The notes under the pieces are model-generated. The model had not been told where the DNA came from and did no database searches. It worked only from the letters and a program-made list of their open reading frames with translations. Made by a program: the position numbers and the translations under genes. From assembly GCA_019187485.1 (NCBI GenBank), contig JABAQR010000034.1, positions 1-54,842 of the forward strand: a stretch of DNA of 54,842 nucleotides. Reading direction: 5' to 3'. Positions 16,324 through 24,884 of this stretch are shown here, piece after piece; position 1 is the stretch's first letter, and each line of letters opens with the position of its first letter. The stretch comes from Lysobacterales bacterium (GTDB lineage: Bacteria; Pseudomonadota; Gammaproteobacteria; Xanthomonadales; SZUA-5).

Positions 16324-17541
16324 TCAATGCGCCGGCGCCGAGTGGTATTCCAGTCCTTTCTTCGCCGCCTGCTCCCTGACGGCACGGAAGATCTGGTGGT
16401 CGAGCGACTGCGCGACATCGGCATCCTTGGCGAGTTCGCCTTCAATGTACTTCTCGCGCTGCACGGAGAGCGCGGCGATGTCGCGCTTGAGCGCTTCGCG
16501 CTTGCCGTGCAGCTCGTCGACGCGGTTGCGTCGGTCCTCCGTGGACAGACCCTGAAGCGCCGGTGGCAACTCCTGTTCCTCAAGACCGGCGAGGTCGACC
16601 CGGCCCTGCGCCAGATCCTCGACCAGCTCGTGGTCGCCAGCCAGGTTCCTGGCACCGGAGGCGGAGACGTTGAAGGCGGCGCGGCGTGCGAGCGAGGCTG
16701 TCGAAGCCGCCTCGTTGAGCTTGTCGGTGGCGGCGAGCTTGCCGGCAGCGCGCGCCTGCGCTTCGCGGTCGCCGTAATAGAGGCGAGTTTCATCGAGTTC
16801 CTTCGAGAGCTTCGCCATGTCGGCGTCGAAGGGGGTCGCCACCGCGACCGCGTCGCCTTGCTGGCCGACCCGGAAGTGCGCGCCCTGCGCGAGCGCCGCG
16901 ATCTGCAGCCATTCCTCGCGGGTTTCCGATGCGTCGCCGGCCTGGATGGTGTTGACGATGATCCCGCGCGCCACCGCGGCCTTGATCGTTTCCGGGTACT
17001 TGACGTCGTCCGGGTAATCCATGTGCGCCGGCGCGTCGCCGACGAGGAACACCACCTGGTAGGCGCCTGGCTCGCGACTCCACTGGATCTCGTGCACGGC
17101 CGCATGCAGCGCGTCGTTGACTGCCTCGGGGCCGTCGCCGCCGCCGGCGGCCTGGAAGTCCATCAGTTGCGCGTACACCGAGTCGAGGTCGTCGGACAAC
17201 GGGATCACGCGGGTCAGGTAGTCGTCGCCGCGATCGCGGAAGGCGACGAGGCCGACGCGGATCTCCGGCTGCGGCTGCGCCGAGGCCATGGTGCGCGCGA
17301 TCGACCAGATGTTCTCCTTGGCGGCGTCGATCAGCCCGCCCATGCTGCCGGTGGTGTCGAGCGCGAACACCACTTCGACCAGCGGGCGTTGCCCATTCGC
17401 GGGGATGGTGGCGGGCGGGCCGATCGCTGCGACCGGCGCGACCGGCGCCGGTGCGACCGGGGCACGTCCGCCTTTCGGGTAGGCATACACCACCACCGCG
17501 GTGGCCAGCAGCAGTGCGGAAACCAGCAGTTTGGTCTTCAT
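16324..17541 (-). CDS. Secreted or membrane-anchored von Willebrand factor A domain protein
   Basis: 405 residues. An N-terminal hydrophobic segment (about 4-20, LLVSALLLATAVVVYAYP) exports or anchors it. The vWA domain spans about 52-240 and has the metal-site motif as D-T-T-G-S-M-G (DxTxS variant), plus FRDRGDDY and VFLVGDAPAHMDY. The remaining C-terminal third is helical and charged, probably a coiled coil (RNRVDELHGKREALKRDIAALSVQREKYIEGEL). It is third in the psp-like operon, 13 bases after the membrane gene, with AGGAG before the ATG. vWA domains bind protein partners through a divalent metal; the partner here is unknown. Confidence 0.82.
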   Translation of the reverse strand: MKTKLLVSALLLATAVVVYAYPKGGRAPVAPAPVAPVAAIGPPATIPANGQRPLVEVVFALDTTGSMGGLIDAAKENIWSIARTMASAQPQPEIRVGLVAFRDRGDDYLTRVIPLSDDLDSVYAQLMDFQAAGGGDGPEAVNDALHAAVHEIQWSREPGAYQVVFLVGDAPAHMDYPDDVKYPETIKAAVARGIIVNTIQAGDASETREEWLQIAALAQGAHFRVGQQGDAVAVATPFDADMAKLSKELDETRLYYGDREAQARAAGKLAATDKLNEAASTASLARRAAFNVSASGARNLAGDHELVEDLAQGRVDLAGLEEQELPPALQGLSTEDRRNRVDELHGKREALKRDIAALSVQREKYIEGELAKDADVAQSLDHQIFRAVREQAAKKGLEYHSAPAH

Positions 17542-17554
17542 CGGGCTTCTCCTC

Positions 17555-18109
17555 TCAGGAATGCAGCGACAGACGCCGCAGCGCCGCTTCGGCGTTGCGG
17601 AAAGCGGTATCGAAATCGTGGGCGGGAGCGGATACGGCCGCGACTGCGGCGCTGTGCGGCAGCCAGCTGTTGAAAGCCTGCACCAGGAAGTAGCACCACA
17701 GCGCAAGGAACAGGCTGTGCGTGTGCATCGCGGTGGCGACCGCGGCGGCCAGCGCGAAGCCGCCGAGCAGCGCATCGAAGGTCGCCGGTAGCAGACTCTG
17801 GTAGCGCAGCAGCGAGCGCAGCAACCAGAACCACAGCGTGGCGGCGAGCAGCCAGACCGACAGCCGCGGCCATGCCAGCAGCAAGGCGCCGGCGAGCACG
17901 CACCACGCCAGCGCGGCGAGCACGCGGCCACTGCGGCCCGGAGCGCTTGCCAGCAGCGCGAACACATACAGCGTGGCCACCAGCAGCAGCGAGAGCCGCA
18001 GCGAGAGCGCCGAACCGATCCAGGGCGCCGCGACCGCATGCAGTACCGCGCCGACGATGCTCAGCAGCAGCGCCAGCAGCACCCCGCGCCAGAATGGGAT
18101 CGCATTCAT
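17555..18109 (-). CDS. Small polytopic membrane protein in the psp-like operon
   Basis: 184 residues with about five or six hydrophobic helices (near 8-28, 36-56, 65-82, 84-102, 115-130 and 133-150). The soluble tail (about 155-184) is short. No family is recognised. Its ATG overlaps the stop of the pspA-like gene by four bases, and the vWA gene follows after 13 bases, so the three are made together. A membrane anchor or partner for the PspA-like protein is a reasonable guess from position, not from sequence. Confidence 0.75.
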   Translation of the reverse strand: MNAIPFWRGVLLALLLSIVGAVLHAVAAPWIGSALSLRLSLLLVATLYVFALLASAPGRSGRVLAALAWCVLAGALLLAWPRLSVWLLAATLWFWLLRSLLRYQSLLPATFDALLGGFALAAAVATAMHTHSLFLALWCYFLVQAFNSWLPHSAAVAAVSAPAHDFDTAFRNAEAALRRLSLHS

Positions 18110-18636
18110 GACGACCTCCGCGCTTCGCGTTCGCGCAGCAGTGCGAGCTCGACATCGGCCTCGCTGACGCCGACCTCGTCGCCGCTCCACGCGCTCTCGC
18201 ATGCGCCCGGCGCGAGCTCCAACAGCGCCGCCTTCTGGCGCATCGACTCCAGCCGCTCGCGCTGCTGCGTCAGCAGCGCGGCCGATTCCTCGATGCGGCG
18301 CGCCAGTTGTTCGGCGCGTTGTGCGAGCAGGCGTTGCATGCGCTCGCCCTCCAGGCGTCGGCGCACGCAACTGCGCAGCAAGGCCTCATTGCCGGCGTCG
18401 AAACACAGATCGATCTGTGCGAGTGTCGTGGTCAGCGCGCGCTCCACCTCGGCGCGCCGGCGCTCCAGCAACTCCTGCTCGGCGTCCAGTGCCCGCGCCT
18501 GCTGCGTTCGCAGCACCAGCGCCTCCTCCATCTCGCGGATGGCCTGGTGCAGCAGGGCCACAGGTTCCTCGATGCGGTCGAGCACGGCATGCACATCTGC
18601 CGTGAACAGCCGGGTGATGCGTTCGACGATTGCCAT
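18106..18636 (-). CDS. PspA/IM30-like coiled-coil protein
   Basis: 176 residues, almost entirely alpha-helical and charged. The N-terminus MAIVERITRLFTADVHAVLDRIEEP followed by LHQAIREMEEAL matches the start of the PspA/Vipp1 family, which binds stressed cytoplasmic membrane. It is shorter than E. coli PspA (about 222 residues). AGGAGCGAGACG precedes the ATG. First gene of a three-gene leftward operon with a membrane protein and a vWA protein, divergent from a two-component system. PspF and PspBC are absent, so the control is not the classical psp circuit. Confidence 0.8.
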   Translation of the reverse strand: MAIVERITRLFTADVHAVLDRIEEPVALLHQAIREMEEALVLRTQQARALDAEQELLERRRAEVERALTTTLAQIDLCFDAGNEALLRSCVRRRLEGERMQRLLAQRAEQLARRIEESAALLTQQRERLESMRQKAALLELAPGACESAWSGDEVGVSEADVELALLREREARRSS

Positions 18637-18725
18637 CGTCTCGCTCCTGTCGTGGGTGGTGGGACCATCCTCGACGGAGCAGGGCAGCGGGAACAGGCCC
18701 GTTCATGCAAACTCTGCGGGAGCGG

Positions 18726-18743
18726 GTTTACAACGAGTTTACG
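18726..18743. promoter_or_regulatory. Candidate OmpR-type operator between the psp-like operon and the two-component system
   Basis: Direct repeat GTTTACA-ACGA-GTTTACG: two 7-base halves (six identical bases) with an 11-base period, the spacing used by OmpR/PhoB-family response regulators. It lies 68 bases upstream of the response-regulator start and 90 bases upstream of the divergent pspA-like gene, so one regulator could control both. The pattern is seen; the binding is inferred. Confidence 0.45.
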
Positions 18744-18810
18744 TGGGCGGTTCGTGCTGCCTGCTAAGGTTCTTTCCACCCGCGTTCGCAACGCAGGCAT
18801 CGTTCCCGTC

Positions 18811-19512
18811 GTGACCCGCAAATCCCGCATCCTGATCGTCGAGGACGAACCCGCCATTCGCAACGGGCTGGTCGACGTCTTCGTCTACCATGGGTTCGAG
18901 GTCGAGGCGGTTGGTGATGGCGAGCAGGGCTTGCGACTGGCGCTCGGGGGACGCTTCGACCTGCTGTTGCTGGATGTGATGTTGCCCGGCCGCAACGGCT
19001 TCGACATCCTCGCGGCGGTGCGCGCGCAGGATCGCGAGCAGGCGGTGATCCTGTTGACCGCGCGCTCGGGCGACGAGGACATCGTGCACGGGCTCGCGCT
19101 CGGCGCCGACGACTACGTCGCCAAGCCCTTCTCGGTGACGCAACTGGTACTGCGCGTGCGGGCGGTGCTGCGGCGCACGCAGCCGTCGCGCGAGTCGCCG
19201 CAGACCTTGCGCGTCGGCGCCTGCGAGGTCGACCTGCGCAACCTTCGCGCGCGCACCCCGGCCGGCGAGGTCGCGTTCACGCGTCGCGAGATCGAGGTGC
19301 TGGAATACCTCGCGGCACACGCGCTGCGCCCGGTGCCGCGCGAGGAGCTGTTGTACAAGGTGTGGGGCTACGCGCGCCACTTGGAGATCGAGACGCGCAC
19401 GGTGGATATCCACATCGCACGGCTGCGGCGCAAGCTGGAACCCGATCCCGGCGCGCCCCGGTATCTGGTGACCGTGCGCGGCGGCGGCTACCGCCTGCTG
19501 CCGGAAGCTTGA
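18811..19512 (+). CDS. OmpR-family response regulator
   Basis: 233 residues. Receiver domain at 1-120 with the acidic pair E11/D12, phospho-acceptor D55 (LLLLDVMLPGRNG), T84 (ILLTARSG) and K106 (DDYVAKPFS). The winged-helix DNA-binding domain at about 135-233 has FTRREIEVLEYLAAH and ETRTVDIHIARLRRKL and ends GGGYRLLPEA. I used the GTG at 18811, which gives the standard KSRILIVEDE start; no strong ribosome site is visible. The sensor kinase follows after one base. The promoter region shared with the pspA-like operon carries an 11-base-period direct repeat. Confidence 0.93.
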   Translation: MTRKSRILIVEDEPAIRNGLVDVFVYHGFEVEAVGDGEQGLRLALGGRFDLLLLDVMLPGRNGFDILAAVRAQDREQAVILLTARSGDEDIVHGLALGADDYVAKPFSVTQLVLRVRAVLRRTQPSRESPQTLRVGACEVDLRNLRARTPAGEVAFTRREIEVLEYLAAHALRPVPREELLYKVWGYARHLEIETRTVDIHIARLRRKLEPDPGAPRYLVTVRGGGYRLLPEA

Positions 19513-19513
19513 C

Positions 19514-21508
19514 GTGCGCACACTGACGCCGGTTCGCTTGCGCCTGCTGCTGCTCGCGCTGCTGCTCGCGCTGGCGCTGCCGAGCGCGGTGCTGCTGCGC
19601 CAGACGGTGCTGCAACTGCGCTACGAGTCCTTGCACCAGTACCGTACGCTGGCCGAGGAAATCGCAACGCGGATCGATCTCGAACTGCAACGTCTGATCG
19701 CCATCGAGGAGGCGCGCAGCGTCGGCGACTACCAGTTCCTGACGGTCGCCGCCGCGGGCGCGAAGCTGGTGCAGCGATCGCCGCTGGCCGAGTTGCAGGC
19801 GGCGGGCGCGTGGCCGGGGCTGGTCGGGCATTTCGTCATCGATGGCGAGGGTCGATTCGCGACGCCGCTGTGGCCACAAACCATCGAAGGCGTCGATCTC
19901 GGCATCGACGCCGGCGAACTCGAGCGCCGACGCGCCGTGCGTGATCGCATGGCGGCGATCCTCGGCAACAATCGGTTGTGGCAGCCGCCGGCGCGCGCAA
20001 ATGAGGACCGGAAAGTCGCGCTGGCGAAGAACGAGCAGGCGGACGCCGATGCCGGGTTCGCCTCACAGGCCGGATTCGACCGCCTCAACAGCGTCGACAG
20101 CGGCGCGCCTGAGCAGCAGTCGCAGCTCGGCCGCGTCGACGAGCTGCGCCTGGATCGTGCTTACGTCGAATCCGCCAGGAAGGACCAGGCGCGGCCCGAG
20201 CGCGAAGTCGCGCAGGCGCCAGCGAACGCGCTTGCTCGCGGCAAGCGTCGCGAGCGCGGCGCCGCCATCGATGCCGCCGGCGAGCTGAGCGCGGCCAATC
20301 TCGCCGATGCGCGCGTGCGCCTGTTCGAGAGCGAGGTCGATCCTTTCGAGTTCGCCTGGCTCGCGGACGGTCACGGCGTGCTGTTCCGGCGCGTCTGGCG
20401 TGATGGTGGGCGCACCATCCAGGGCTTGCTGTTCGAGCAGAATGCATTCATCGGCACGGCGCTCGCCGACGCTTTCCGCGGCAGCGCGTTGTGGTCCATG
20501 AGCGACCTCACCGTCGCGTGGCGCGAGTCCATCCTGCAATTGATCCGTGGCGGCAGCGGAGGAACGCGCGGCTACAGTCGCGCCAGCGAGCTGCGCGGCG
20601 AACTGCTGTACCAGACCCGGCTGTCGCCGCCGCTGGATGGCCTGCAACTGATTTGGAGCGCGCGTCGACTGCCGGCGGGTGCCGGCGCGCGCGTGGTCTG
20701 GTGGTCGGGCGCACTGCTGTTCGTGGTGTTGCTCGGTGGTTTCTGGCTGCTGTACCGCCTCGGCCTGAAGCAGATCCGGCTGGCGCGCCAGCAGCAGGAC
20801 TTCGTCGCCGCGGTCAGCCACGAGCTGAAGACGCCGCTCACCTCGATCCGTATGTACGCGGAGATGCTGCGCGAAGGCTGGGCCGGGGAGGATCGCAAAC
20901 GCAGCTACTACGATTACATCCACGACGAGAGCGAACGCCTGTCGCGGTTGATCGCCAACGTGCTGCAACTCGCACGCATGGAGCGCAACGAACATCCGCT
21001 CGAGCTCAAGCGCTTGCGCGTGGATGCGTTGTGCGACCTGCTCCGTTCGAAGGTCGACAGCCAGATCGCGCGCGCCGGCTTCGAGGTCGAATACCACCTT
21101 GAAGCCGGCTGCGCAGCCCGCGAGCTGCGCGTCGATGCCGATGCGCTGTGCCAGATCGTCATCAACCTCGTCGACAACGCGATCAAGTTTTCGGCCGCAG
21201 CGCCGGTGCGACGCATCGAGATCGGCGCGCGCGCGCAGGGCGAGTGGTTGCTGCTCGGCGTGCGCGACCACGGCTTCGGCATCCCGAAACCGCAACTGAA
21301 GCGCATCTTCGGGCTGTTCTACCGCGGTGGCGACGAACTGACACGCGAGACCGTGGGGACCGGCATCGGCCTCGCCCTGGTGCGCCAACTGGCGCGGGCG
21401 ATGGGTGGCGAAGTCGATGCGCAGAACCGCGAACCGGGCGCCGAGTTCCAGCTCAGGCTGCCGTTCGCGACGCGATCAGCCGGTCCTTCTCCGCCCACAG
21501 ACCGTTGA
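19514..21508 (+). CDS. Sensor histidine kinase with large periplasmic domain
   Basis: 664 residues. TM1 about 9-28, then an extracytoplasmic part of about 360 residues that contains a long charged, low-complexity linker (about 160-275, rich in Ala/Arg/Glu/Gln), TM2 about 394-416. The HisKA motif has H436 in VSHELKTPLTS. The ATPase domain has the N box NLVDNAIKF and glycine boxes DHGFGIP and TGIGLAL. GTG start one base after the regulator stop. The last 56 bases overlap the convergent acyltransferase gene. The signal is unknown; the divergent psp-like operon suggests envelope stress. Confidence 0.92.
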   Translation: MRTLTPVRLRLLLLALLLALALPSAVLLRQTVLQLRYESLHQYRTLAEEIATRIDLELQRLIAIEEARSVGDYQFLTVAAAGAKLVQRSPLAELQAAGAWPGLVGHFVIDGEGRFATPLWPQTIEGVDLGIDAGELERRRAVRDRMAAILGNNRLWQPPARANEDRKVALAKNEQADADAGFASQAGFDRLNSVDSGAPEQQSQLGRVDELRLDRAYVESARKDQARPEREVAQAPANALARGKRRERGAAIDAAGELSAANLADARVRLFESEVDPFEFAWLADGHGVLFRRVWRDGGRTIQGLLFEQNAFIGTALADAFRGSALWSMSDLTVAWRESILQLIRGGSGGTRGYSRASELRGELLYQTRLSPPLDGLQLIWSARRLPAGAGARVVWWSGALLFVVLLGGFWLLYRLGLKQIRLARQQQDFVAAVSHELKTPLTSIRMYAEMLREGWAGEDRKRSYYDYIHDESERLSRLIANVLQLARMERNEHPLELKRLRVDALCDLLRSKVDSQIARAGFEVEYHLEAGCAARELRVDADALCQIVINLVDNAIKFSAAAPVRRIEIGARAQGEWLLLGVRDHGFGIPKPQLKRIFGLFYRGGDELTRETVGTGIGLALVRQLARAMGGEVDAQNREPGAEFQLRLPFATRSAGPSPPTDR

Positions 21509-22349
21509 CCCAGGCCTGGAAGCGTTCGCGCACCGCGGCGTCGTCCTCGTAACTGCCGCCGAGCAGTTCCCGCGGGATCGGGCGGCGCGCCACGTGCACG
21601 TCCACGCGCGCGACCCGACCGCACAGCAGGTCGATCAGAGTTGGCCTTCCCTGCGGATAGACGATCGTGACGTCGATGACCGATTGCAGCATCGAGCCCA
21701 TGGTTTCGAGCACGAAGGCGACCCCACCGGCCTTCGGCTTCAGCAGATGCGCGTAGGGTGAAGCCTGCTGCGCGTGCTTGGCCGGCGTGTAGCGAGTGCC
21801 CTCGACGAAGTTCATCACCGACACCGGAATTTCGGCGAATTTCGCGCAGGCGCGGCGCGTGATCGCGATATCCTTGCCGCGCAGCTCCGGTCGCCGCGCG
21901 ATCTGCGCTTTCGTGTAGCGACGCATGAACGGGAAGTCCAGCGCCCACCAGGCGAGGCCGAGCAGCGGCACCCAGATCAGTTGCTGCTTGAGGAAGAACT
22001 TCAGGAAGGGGATGCGCCGGTTGCAGACGTACTGCAGCACCAGGATGTCGACCCAGCTCTGGTGGTTGCAGAGCACCAGGAACCAGCCATCGCGCCTGAG
22101 CTCTCCGATCCCCTCCACGCGCCAATCGTGACGGCGCGTGAACAACCGGATCATCGCGCTGTTGACCTCGATCCAACTCTCCGCGATCGCCGTCAGCACA
22201 TGGTTCAGGGCACGCCGCAGCGGCGTCAGCGGCAGCAGAAACTTCAGGAGCGCGACCGCAAGCAGCGGCGTCACGTGCAACAGCGTGCTCAGGAACGCCA
22301 GCAGCGAGGTCAGCGGCAGCAGCACAGGGCCGGGCAGGGCGGAGAGCAT
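21453..22349 (-). CDS. 1-acyl-glycerol-3-phosphate acyltransferase-like protein (YihG type)
   Basis: 298 residues. Two N-terminal hydrophobic segments (about 6-27 and 29-48), then the PlsC-type acyltransferase domain: block I NHQSWVD, block II PFLKFFLKQQL, block III NFVEGTRYT and a late P-Q-G block. This is the layout of YihG/LPLAT-type inner-membrane acyltransferases that acylate lysophosphatidic acid. The length fits YihG (about 310). Start at ATG 22349. It converges on the histidine kinase gene, with 56 bases of overlapping coding sequence. Confidence 0.88.
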   Translation of the reverse strand: MLSALPGPVLLPLTSLLAFLSTLLHVTPLLAVALLKFLLPLTPLRRALNHVLTAIAESWIEVNSAMIRLFTRRHDWRVEGIGELRRDGWFLVLCNHQSWVDILVLQYVCNRRIPFLKFFLKQQLIWVPLLGLAWWALDFPFMRRYTKAQIARRPELRGKDIAITRRACAKFAEIPVSVMNFVEGTRYTPAKHAQQASPYAHLLKPKAGGVAFVLETMGSMLQSVIDVTIVYPQGRPTLIDLLCGRVARVDVHVARRPIPRELLGGSYEDDAAVRERFQAWVNGLWAEKDRLIASRTAA

Positions 22350-22458
22350 GACGTTTGCGTGGACGGGCAGGCGGGGAGGCTAACCCAGGCCTCGCTGGAA
22401 GACACGCCTCAAGCAGGTCGGCTTGCGGATGCCTGAGGTGCGAAGCCGATCGCGCCGC

Positions 22459-23571
22459 TCAATCCCGCTCCAGCCACAGCAGCGTTTCGAAGTGCGTGGT
22501 ATGCGGAAACATGTCGAACACCCGGGCGCGGCGGGCGCTGTAGGCGGGCAGGGCGGCGAGGTCGCGCGCCAGCGACTGCGGGTGGCAACTGCAATAGAGC
22601 AGCCAGCGGCCGCCGTGCCGTTGCAGCCACTCGGCGAGGACTGCACCGACGCCGCGACGCGGTGGATTGACGATCACGAGTTCGGCCGCGCGCGGCTGCG
22701 CGCACGCCCAGGCAGCGGCATCGGCAACGATCCAATCGCCGGCGGGGTGGGCCGCGCGCGCCGCGGCAATGGCTTCCGGCGTACTTTCGACACCGGTCAC
22801 GGCGATGCCCTCGGCGGCCGCGTGCAGCGCAAAGGCGCCGACACCACAGTAGAGATCCCAGGCCCGCGCCGGTGCCGCCCGGGCGATCCAGTCGCGCGCC
22901 TGCGCATACAGAGCCGTCGCCACCGGCGTGTTCGTCTGCAGAAAGCTGCGCGGCGTCAGCCGGAAAGCGACGTCGCCCCAACGGCCGTGGACTTCCGATT
23001 CATCCGTCAACAGGATCTCGATCGCGCCCTCGGTGACCGCCTTGTGCTCGGGCAGCAGGTTGACGCTGGCGACTCGCAGAGCCGGCAGTTGCGTGCGCAG
23101 CACGGGCAGTTGCGCGCGCAGGCGCGAGAGCGCCTCGCGCGAACGCAACACGAAGCGCAACAACAGATCGTCGCTGCCGGGCACTTGCGTCAGCAGGACG
23201 TACTTGCCCTCGCCGCGTCGACTTGCGAGCTCGTAGGGTGGCACGCGCGCGGCGACCAGCGCCGTGCGCACCGCTTCGAAGACCGCGGCAAGCCCGGGTG
23301 GATACAACGCGCAGTCGCCGAGATCCACCCCGTGGCCGGCGGCATCCAGCAAGCCGAGGGTGGGCTTGATGGTGCTGCCGCCGATCGCCATCTTGGCCTT
23401 GTTGCGGAAGCCGTGTTCGGGGCTGGGACAGGACGGCAGCCAGGCGGCGGGATCGATCATCCACAGCAGTGTTTGCGCGCGCGCCTGCTTGGCTGCGAGT
23501 TGCCGTTCGTAAGGCTGCGCCAGTTCGCCGCAGGAGCGGCAGCGCCAGGCCTCGAAATGCGCGCAGTTCAA
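22459..23571 (-). CDS. rlmC: 23S rRNA (uracil-5)-methyltransferase RlmC-like
   Basis: 370 residues (E. coli RlmC is 375). The iron-sulfur ligands fall at C3, C11, C14 and C87, exactly as in RlmC, which makes m5U747 in 23S rRNA. The SAM-binding motif is AWDLYCGVGAFALHAA; the catalytic cysteine block is LLYCSCHPQSLARDL near the end, with VIVNPPRRG before it. The start is unusual: a TTG at 23571 giving MNCAHFEAWRCRSC, which overlaps the TGA of the upstream flavoprotein (TTGA). No ATG would preserve the first cysteines. Expression is probably coupled to the flavoprotein gene. Confidence 0.92.
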   Translation of the reverse strand: MNCAHFEAWRCRSCGELAQPYERQLAAKQARAQTLLWMIDPAAWLPSCPSPEHGFRNKAKMAIGGSTIKPTLGLLDAAGHGVDLGDCALYPPGLAAVFEAVRTALVAARVPPYELASRRGEGKYVLLTQVPGSDDLLLRFVLRSREALSRLRAQLPVLRTQLPALRVASVNLLPEHKAVTEGAIEILLTDESEVHGRWGDVAFRLTPRSFLQTNTPVATALYAQARDWIARAAPARAWDLYCGVGAFALHAAAEGIAVTGVESTPEAIAAARAAHPAGDWIVADAAAWACAQPRAAELVIVNPPRRGVGAVLAEWLQRHGGRWLLYCSCHPQSLARDLAALPAYSARRARVFDMFPHTTHFETLLWLERD

Positions 23572-24794
23572 GGCCTGGCCTTGGCCGCCGCGTGCCCGGC
23601 GATCCAGCCGCTCGCGAAACAGGCGGTCAACAGGTAGCCACCCGTCGGTGCCTCCCAATCGAGCATTTCGCCCGCACACCACACGCCGGGCAGCGCACGC
23701 AGCTCCAGTGCCTCCGTCAACGCTTCCAGACGTACGCCACCGGCGCTGCTGATCGCCTCGTCCAGTGGACGCGTGGCGGTCAATCGCAGCGACAGGGACT
23801 TGATGCGCGCCGCCATCCGCGCCGGATCGGCGAGCGCCGCGCGCTCGGGCGACTCGAACACCAGCGCCGCGCGTGCACCGTCGATGCCGGTGCAGCGCCG
23901 CAGGTGTTCGGCCAGCGTGCGCTTCCCGCGCTCGCGCTTCAGCGTGTCCGTCAGTTGTGCCTGGCTGCGCCGTGGCGCAAGGTCGAGCAGCAGTTCGGCA
24001 TGTCCGTCGCGGGCGATCCTTTCGCGCAGTTCCGCCGCCAGGGCATAGACTGCGCTGCCCTCGATGCCATGGCGGGTCAACACGAACTCGCCGATCGGTG
24101 CCTCGGCGGACGCAGTATCCGCGAGGCGCAGCGACACGCCCTTGATCGGCGCGCCGGCATGACGCTCGAGCAGACGTTCCGACCACGCGCACTCAAAACC
24201 GCAGTTCGCTGCTCGCAAGGGCGCGATGTCGACGCCGCGCGCCGCCAGCGGCGCTCGCCATCGCGCATCGGCACCGAGTCGGCTCCAACTGCCGCCGCCG
24301 AGCGCCAGCACCACCGCATCCGCGTTCAGCGCGTGGGCGCCGCCCGTGCTTTCGAACCGCCAATGCCCGGCTTCGTCCCAGCCATTCCAGCGCCAGCCGC
24401 AGTGGACGCGCACGCCGCTGGCGCGAATGCGTCGCAGCCAGGCCCGCAGCAGGGGTCCGGCCTTGAAGTCCGCCGGAAATACGCGTCCGGAACTGCCGAT
24501 CACGGTCTCGTGGCCGAGCGCTCGCGCCCATTCGCGCAGGGCCTTGGGTCCGAAATGTCGCAGCCATTCGCCGATTTGCGGTGCGCGCTCGCGATAGCGC
24601 GCGACAAAATCCACCAGCGCTTCGCTGTGCGTGAGATTCAGTCCGCCCTTGCCCGCGATCAGAAACTTGCGTGCGACCGAGGGGAGTTGCTCGCAGAGAT
24701 CGACATCGGCGCCGCAGGCGCGTGCGCATTCGGCGGCCATCAGGCCGGCCGGGCCGCCGCCGATCACCAGTACCCGTCGCCCCGATCCAGTCAC
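23568..24794 (-). CDS. NAD(P)/FAD-dependent oxidoreductase (HI0933/YhiN-like, TIGR03862 group)
   Basis: 408 residues from the GTG at 24794. The Rossmann FAD site is RVLVIGGGPAGLMAAE, followed by RKFLIAGKGGLNLTHSE, the typical K-x-x-x-SGxGxCNxTN-like segment of this flavoprotein family in its TIGR03862 form. The end, GVWCAGEMLDWEAPTGGYLL, is the second FAD contact. Substrate unknown. An in-frame GTG at 24881 would add 29 residues and overlap the divergent gene's start, so I prefer 24794. The stop overlaps the TTG start of rlmC. Confidence 0.86.
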   Translation of the reverse strand: MTGSGRRVLVIGGGPAGLMAAECARACGADVDLCEQLPSVARKFLIAGKGGLNLTHSEALVDFVARYRERAPQIGEWLRHFGPKALREWARALGHETVIGSSGRVFPADFKAGPLLRAWLRRIRASGVRVHCGWRWNGWDEAGHWRFESTGGAHALNADAVVLALGGGSWSRLGADARWRAPLAARGVDIAPLRAANCGFECAWSERLLERHAGAPIKGVSLRLADTASAEAPIGEFVLTRHGIEGSAVYALAAELRERIARDGHAELLLDLAPRRSQAQLTDTLKRERGKRTLAEHLRRCTGIDGARAALVFESPERAALADPARMAARIKSLSLRLTATRPLDEAISSAGGVRLEALTEALELRALPGVWCAGEMLDWEAPTGGYLLTACFASGWIAGHAAAKARP

Positions 24795-24884
24795 GTCGAT
24801 GCAGTTCCATGGATTCAGCCCGGCCAGATGATCGCCGATGCCGGGCAGGGCATCATCGCCCTTCGACTCCCGCTGGATCACCGC

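Noticed and set aside
18106..18636. Classical psp operon
   Set aside because: No PspF, PspB or PspC genes are nearby and the PspA-like protein is shorter than usual.
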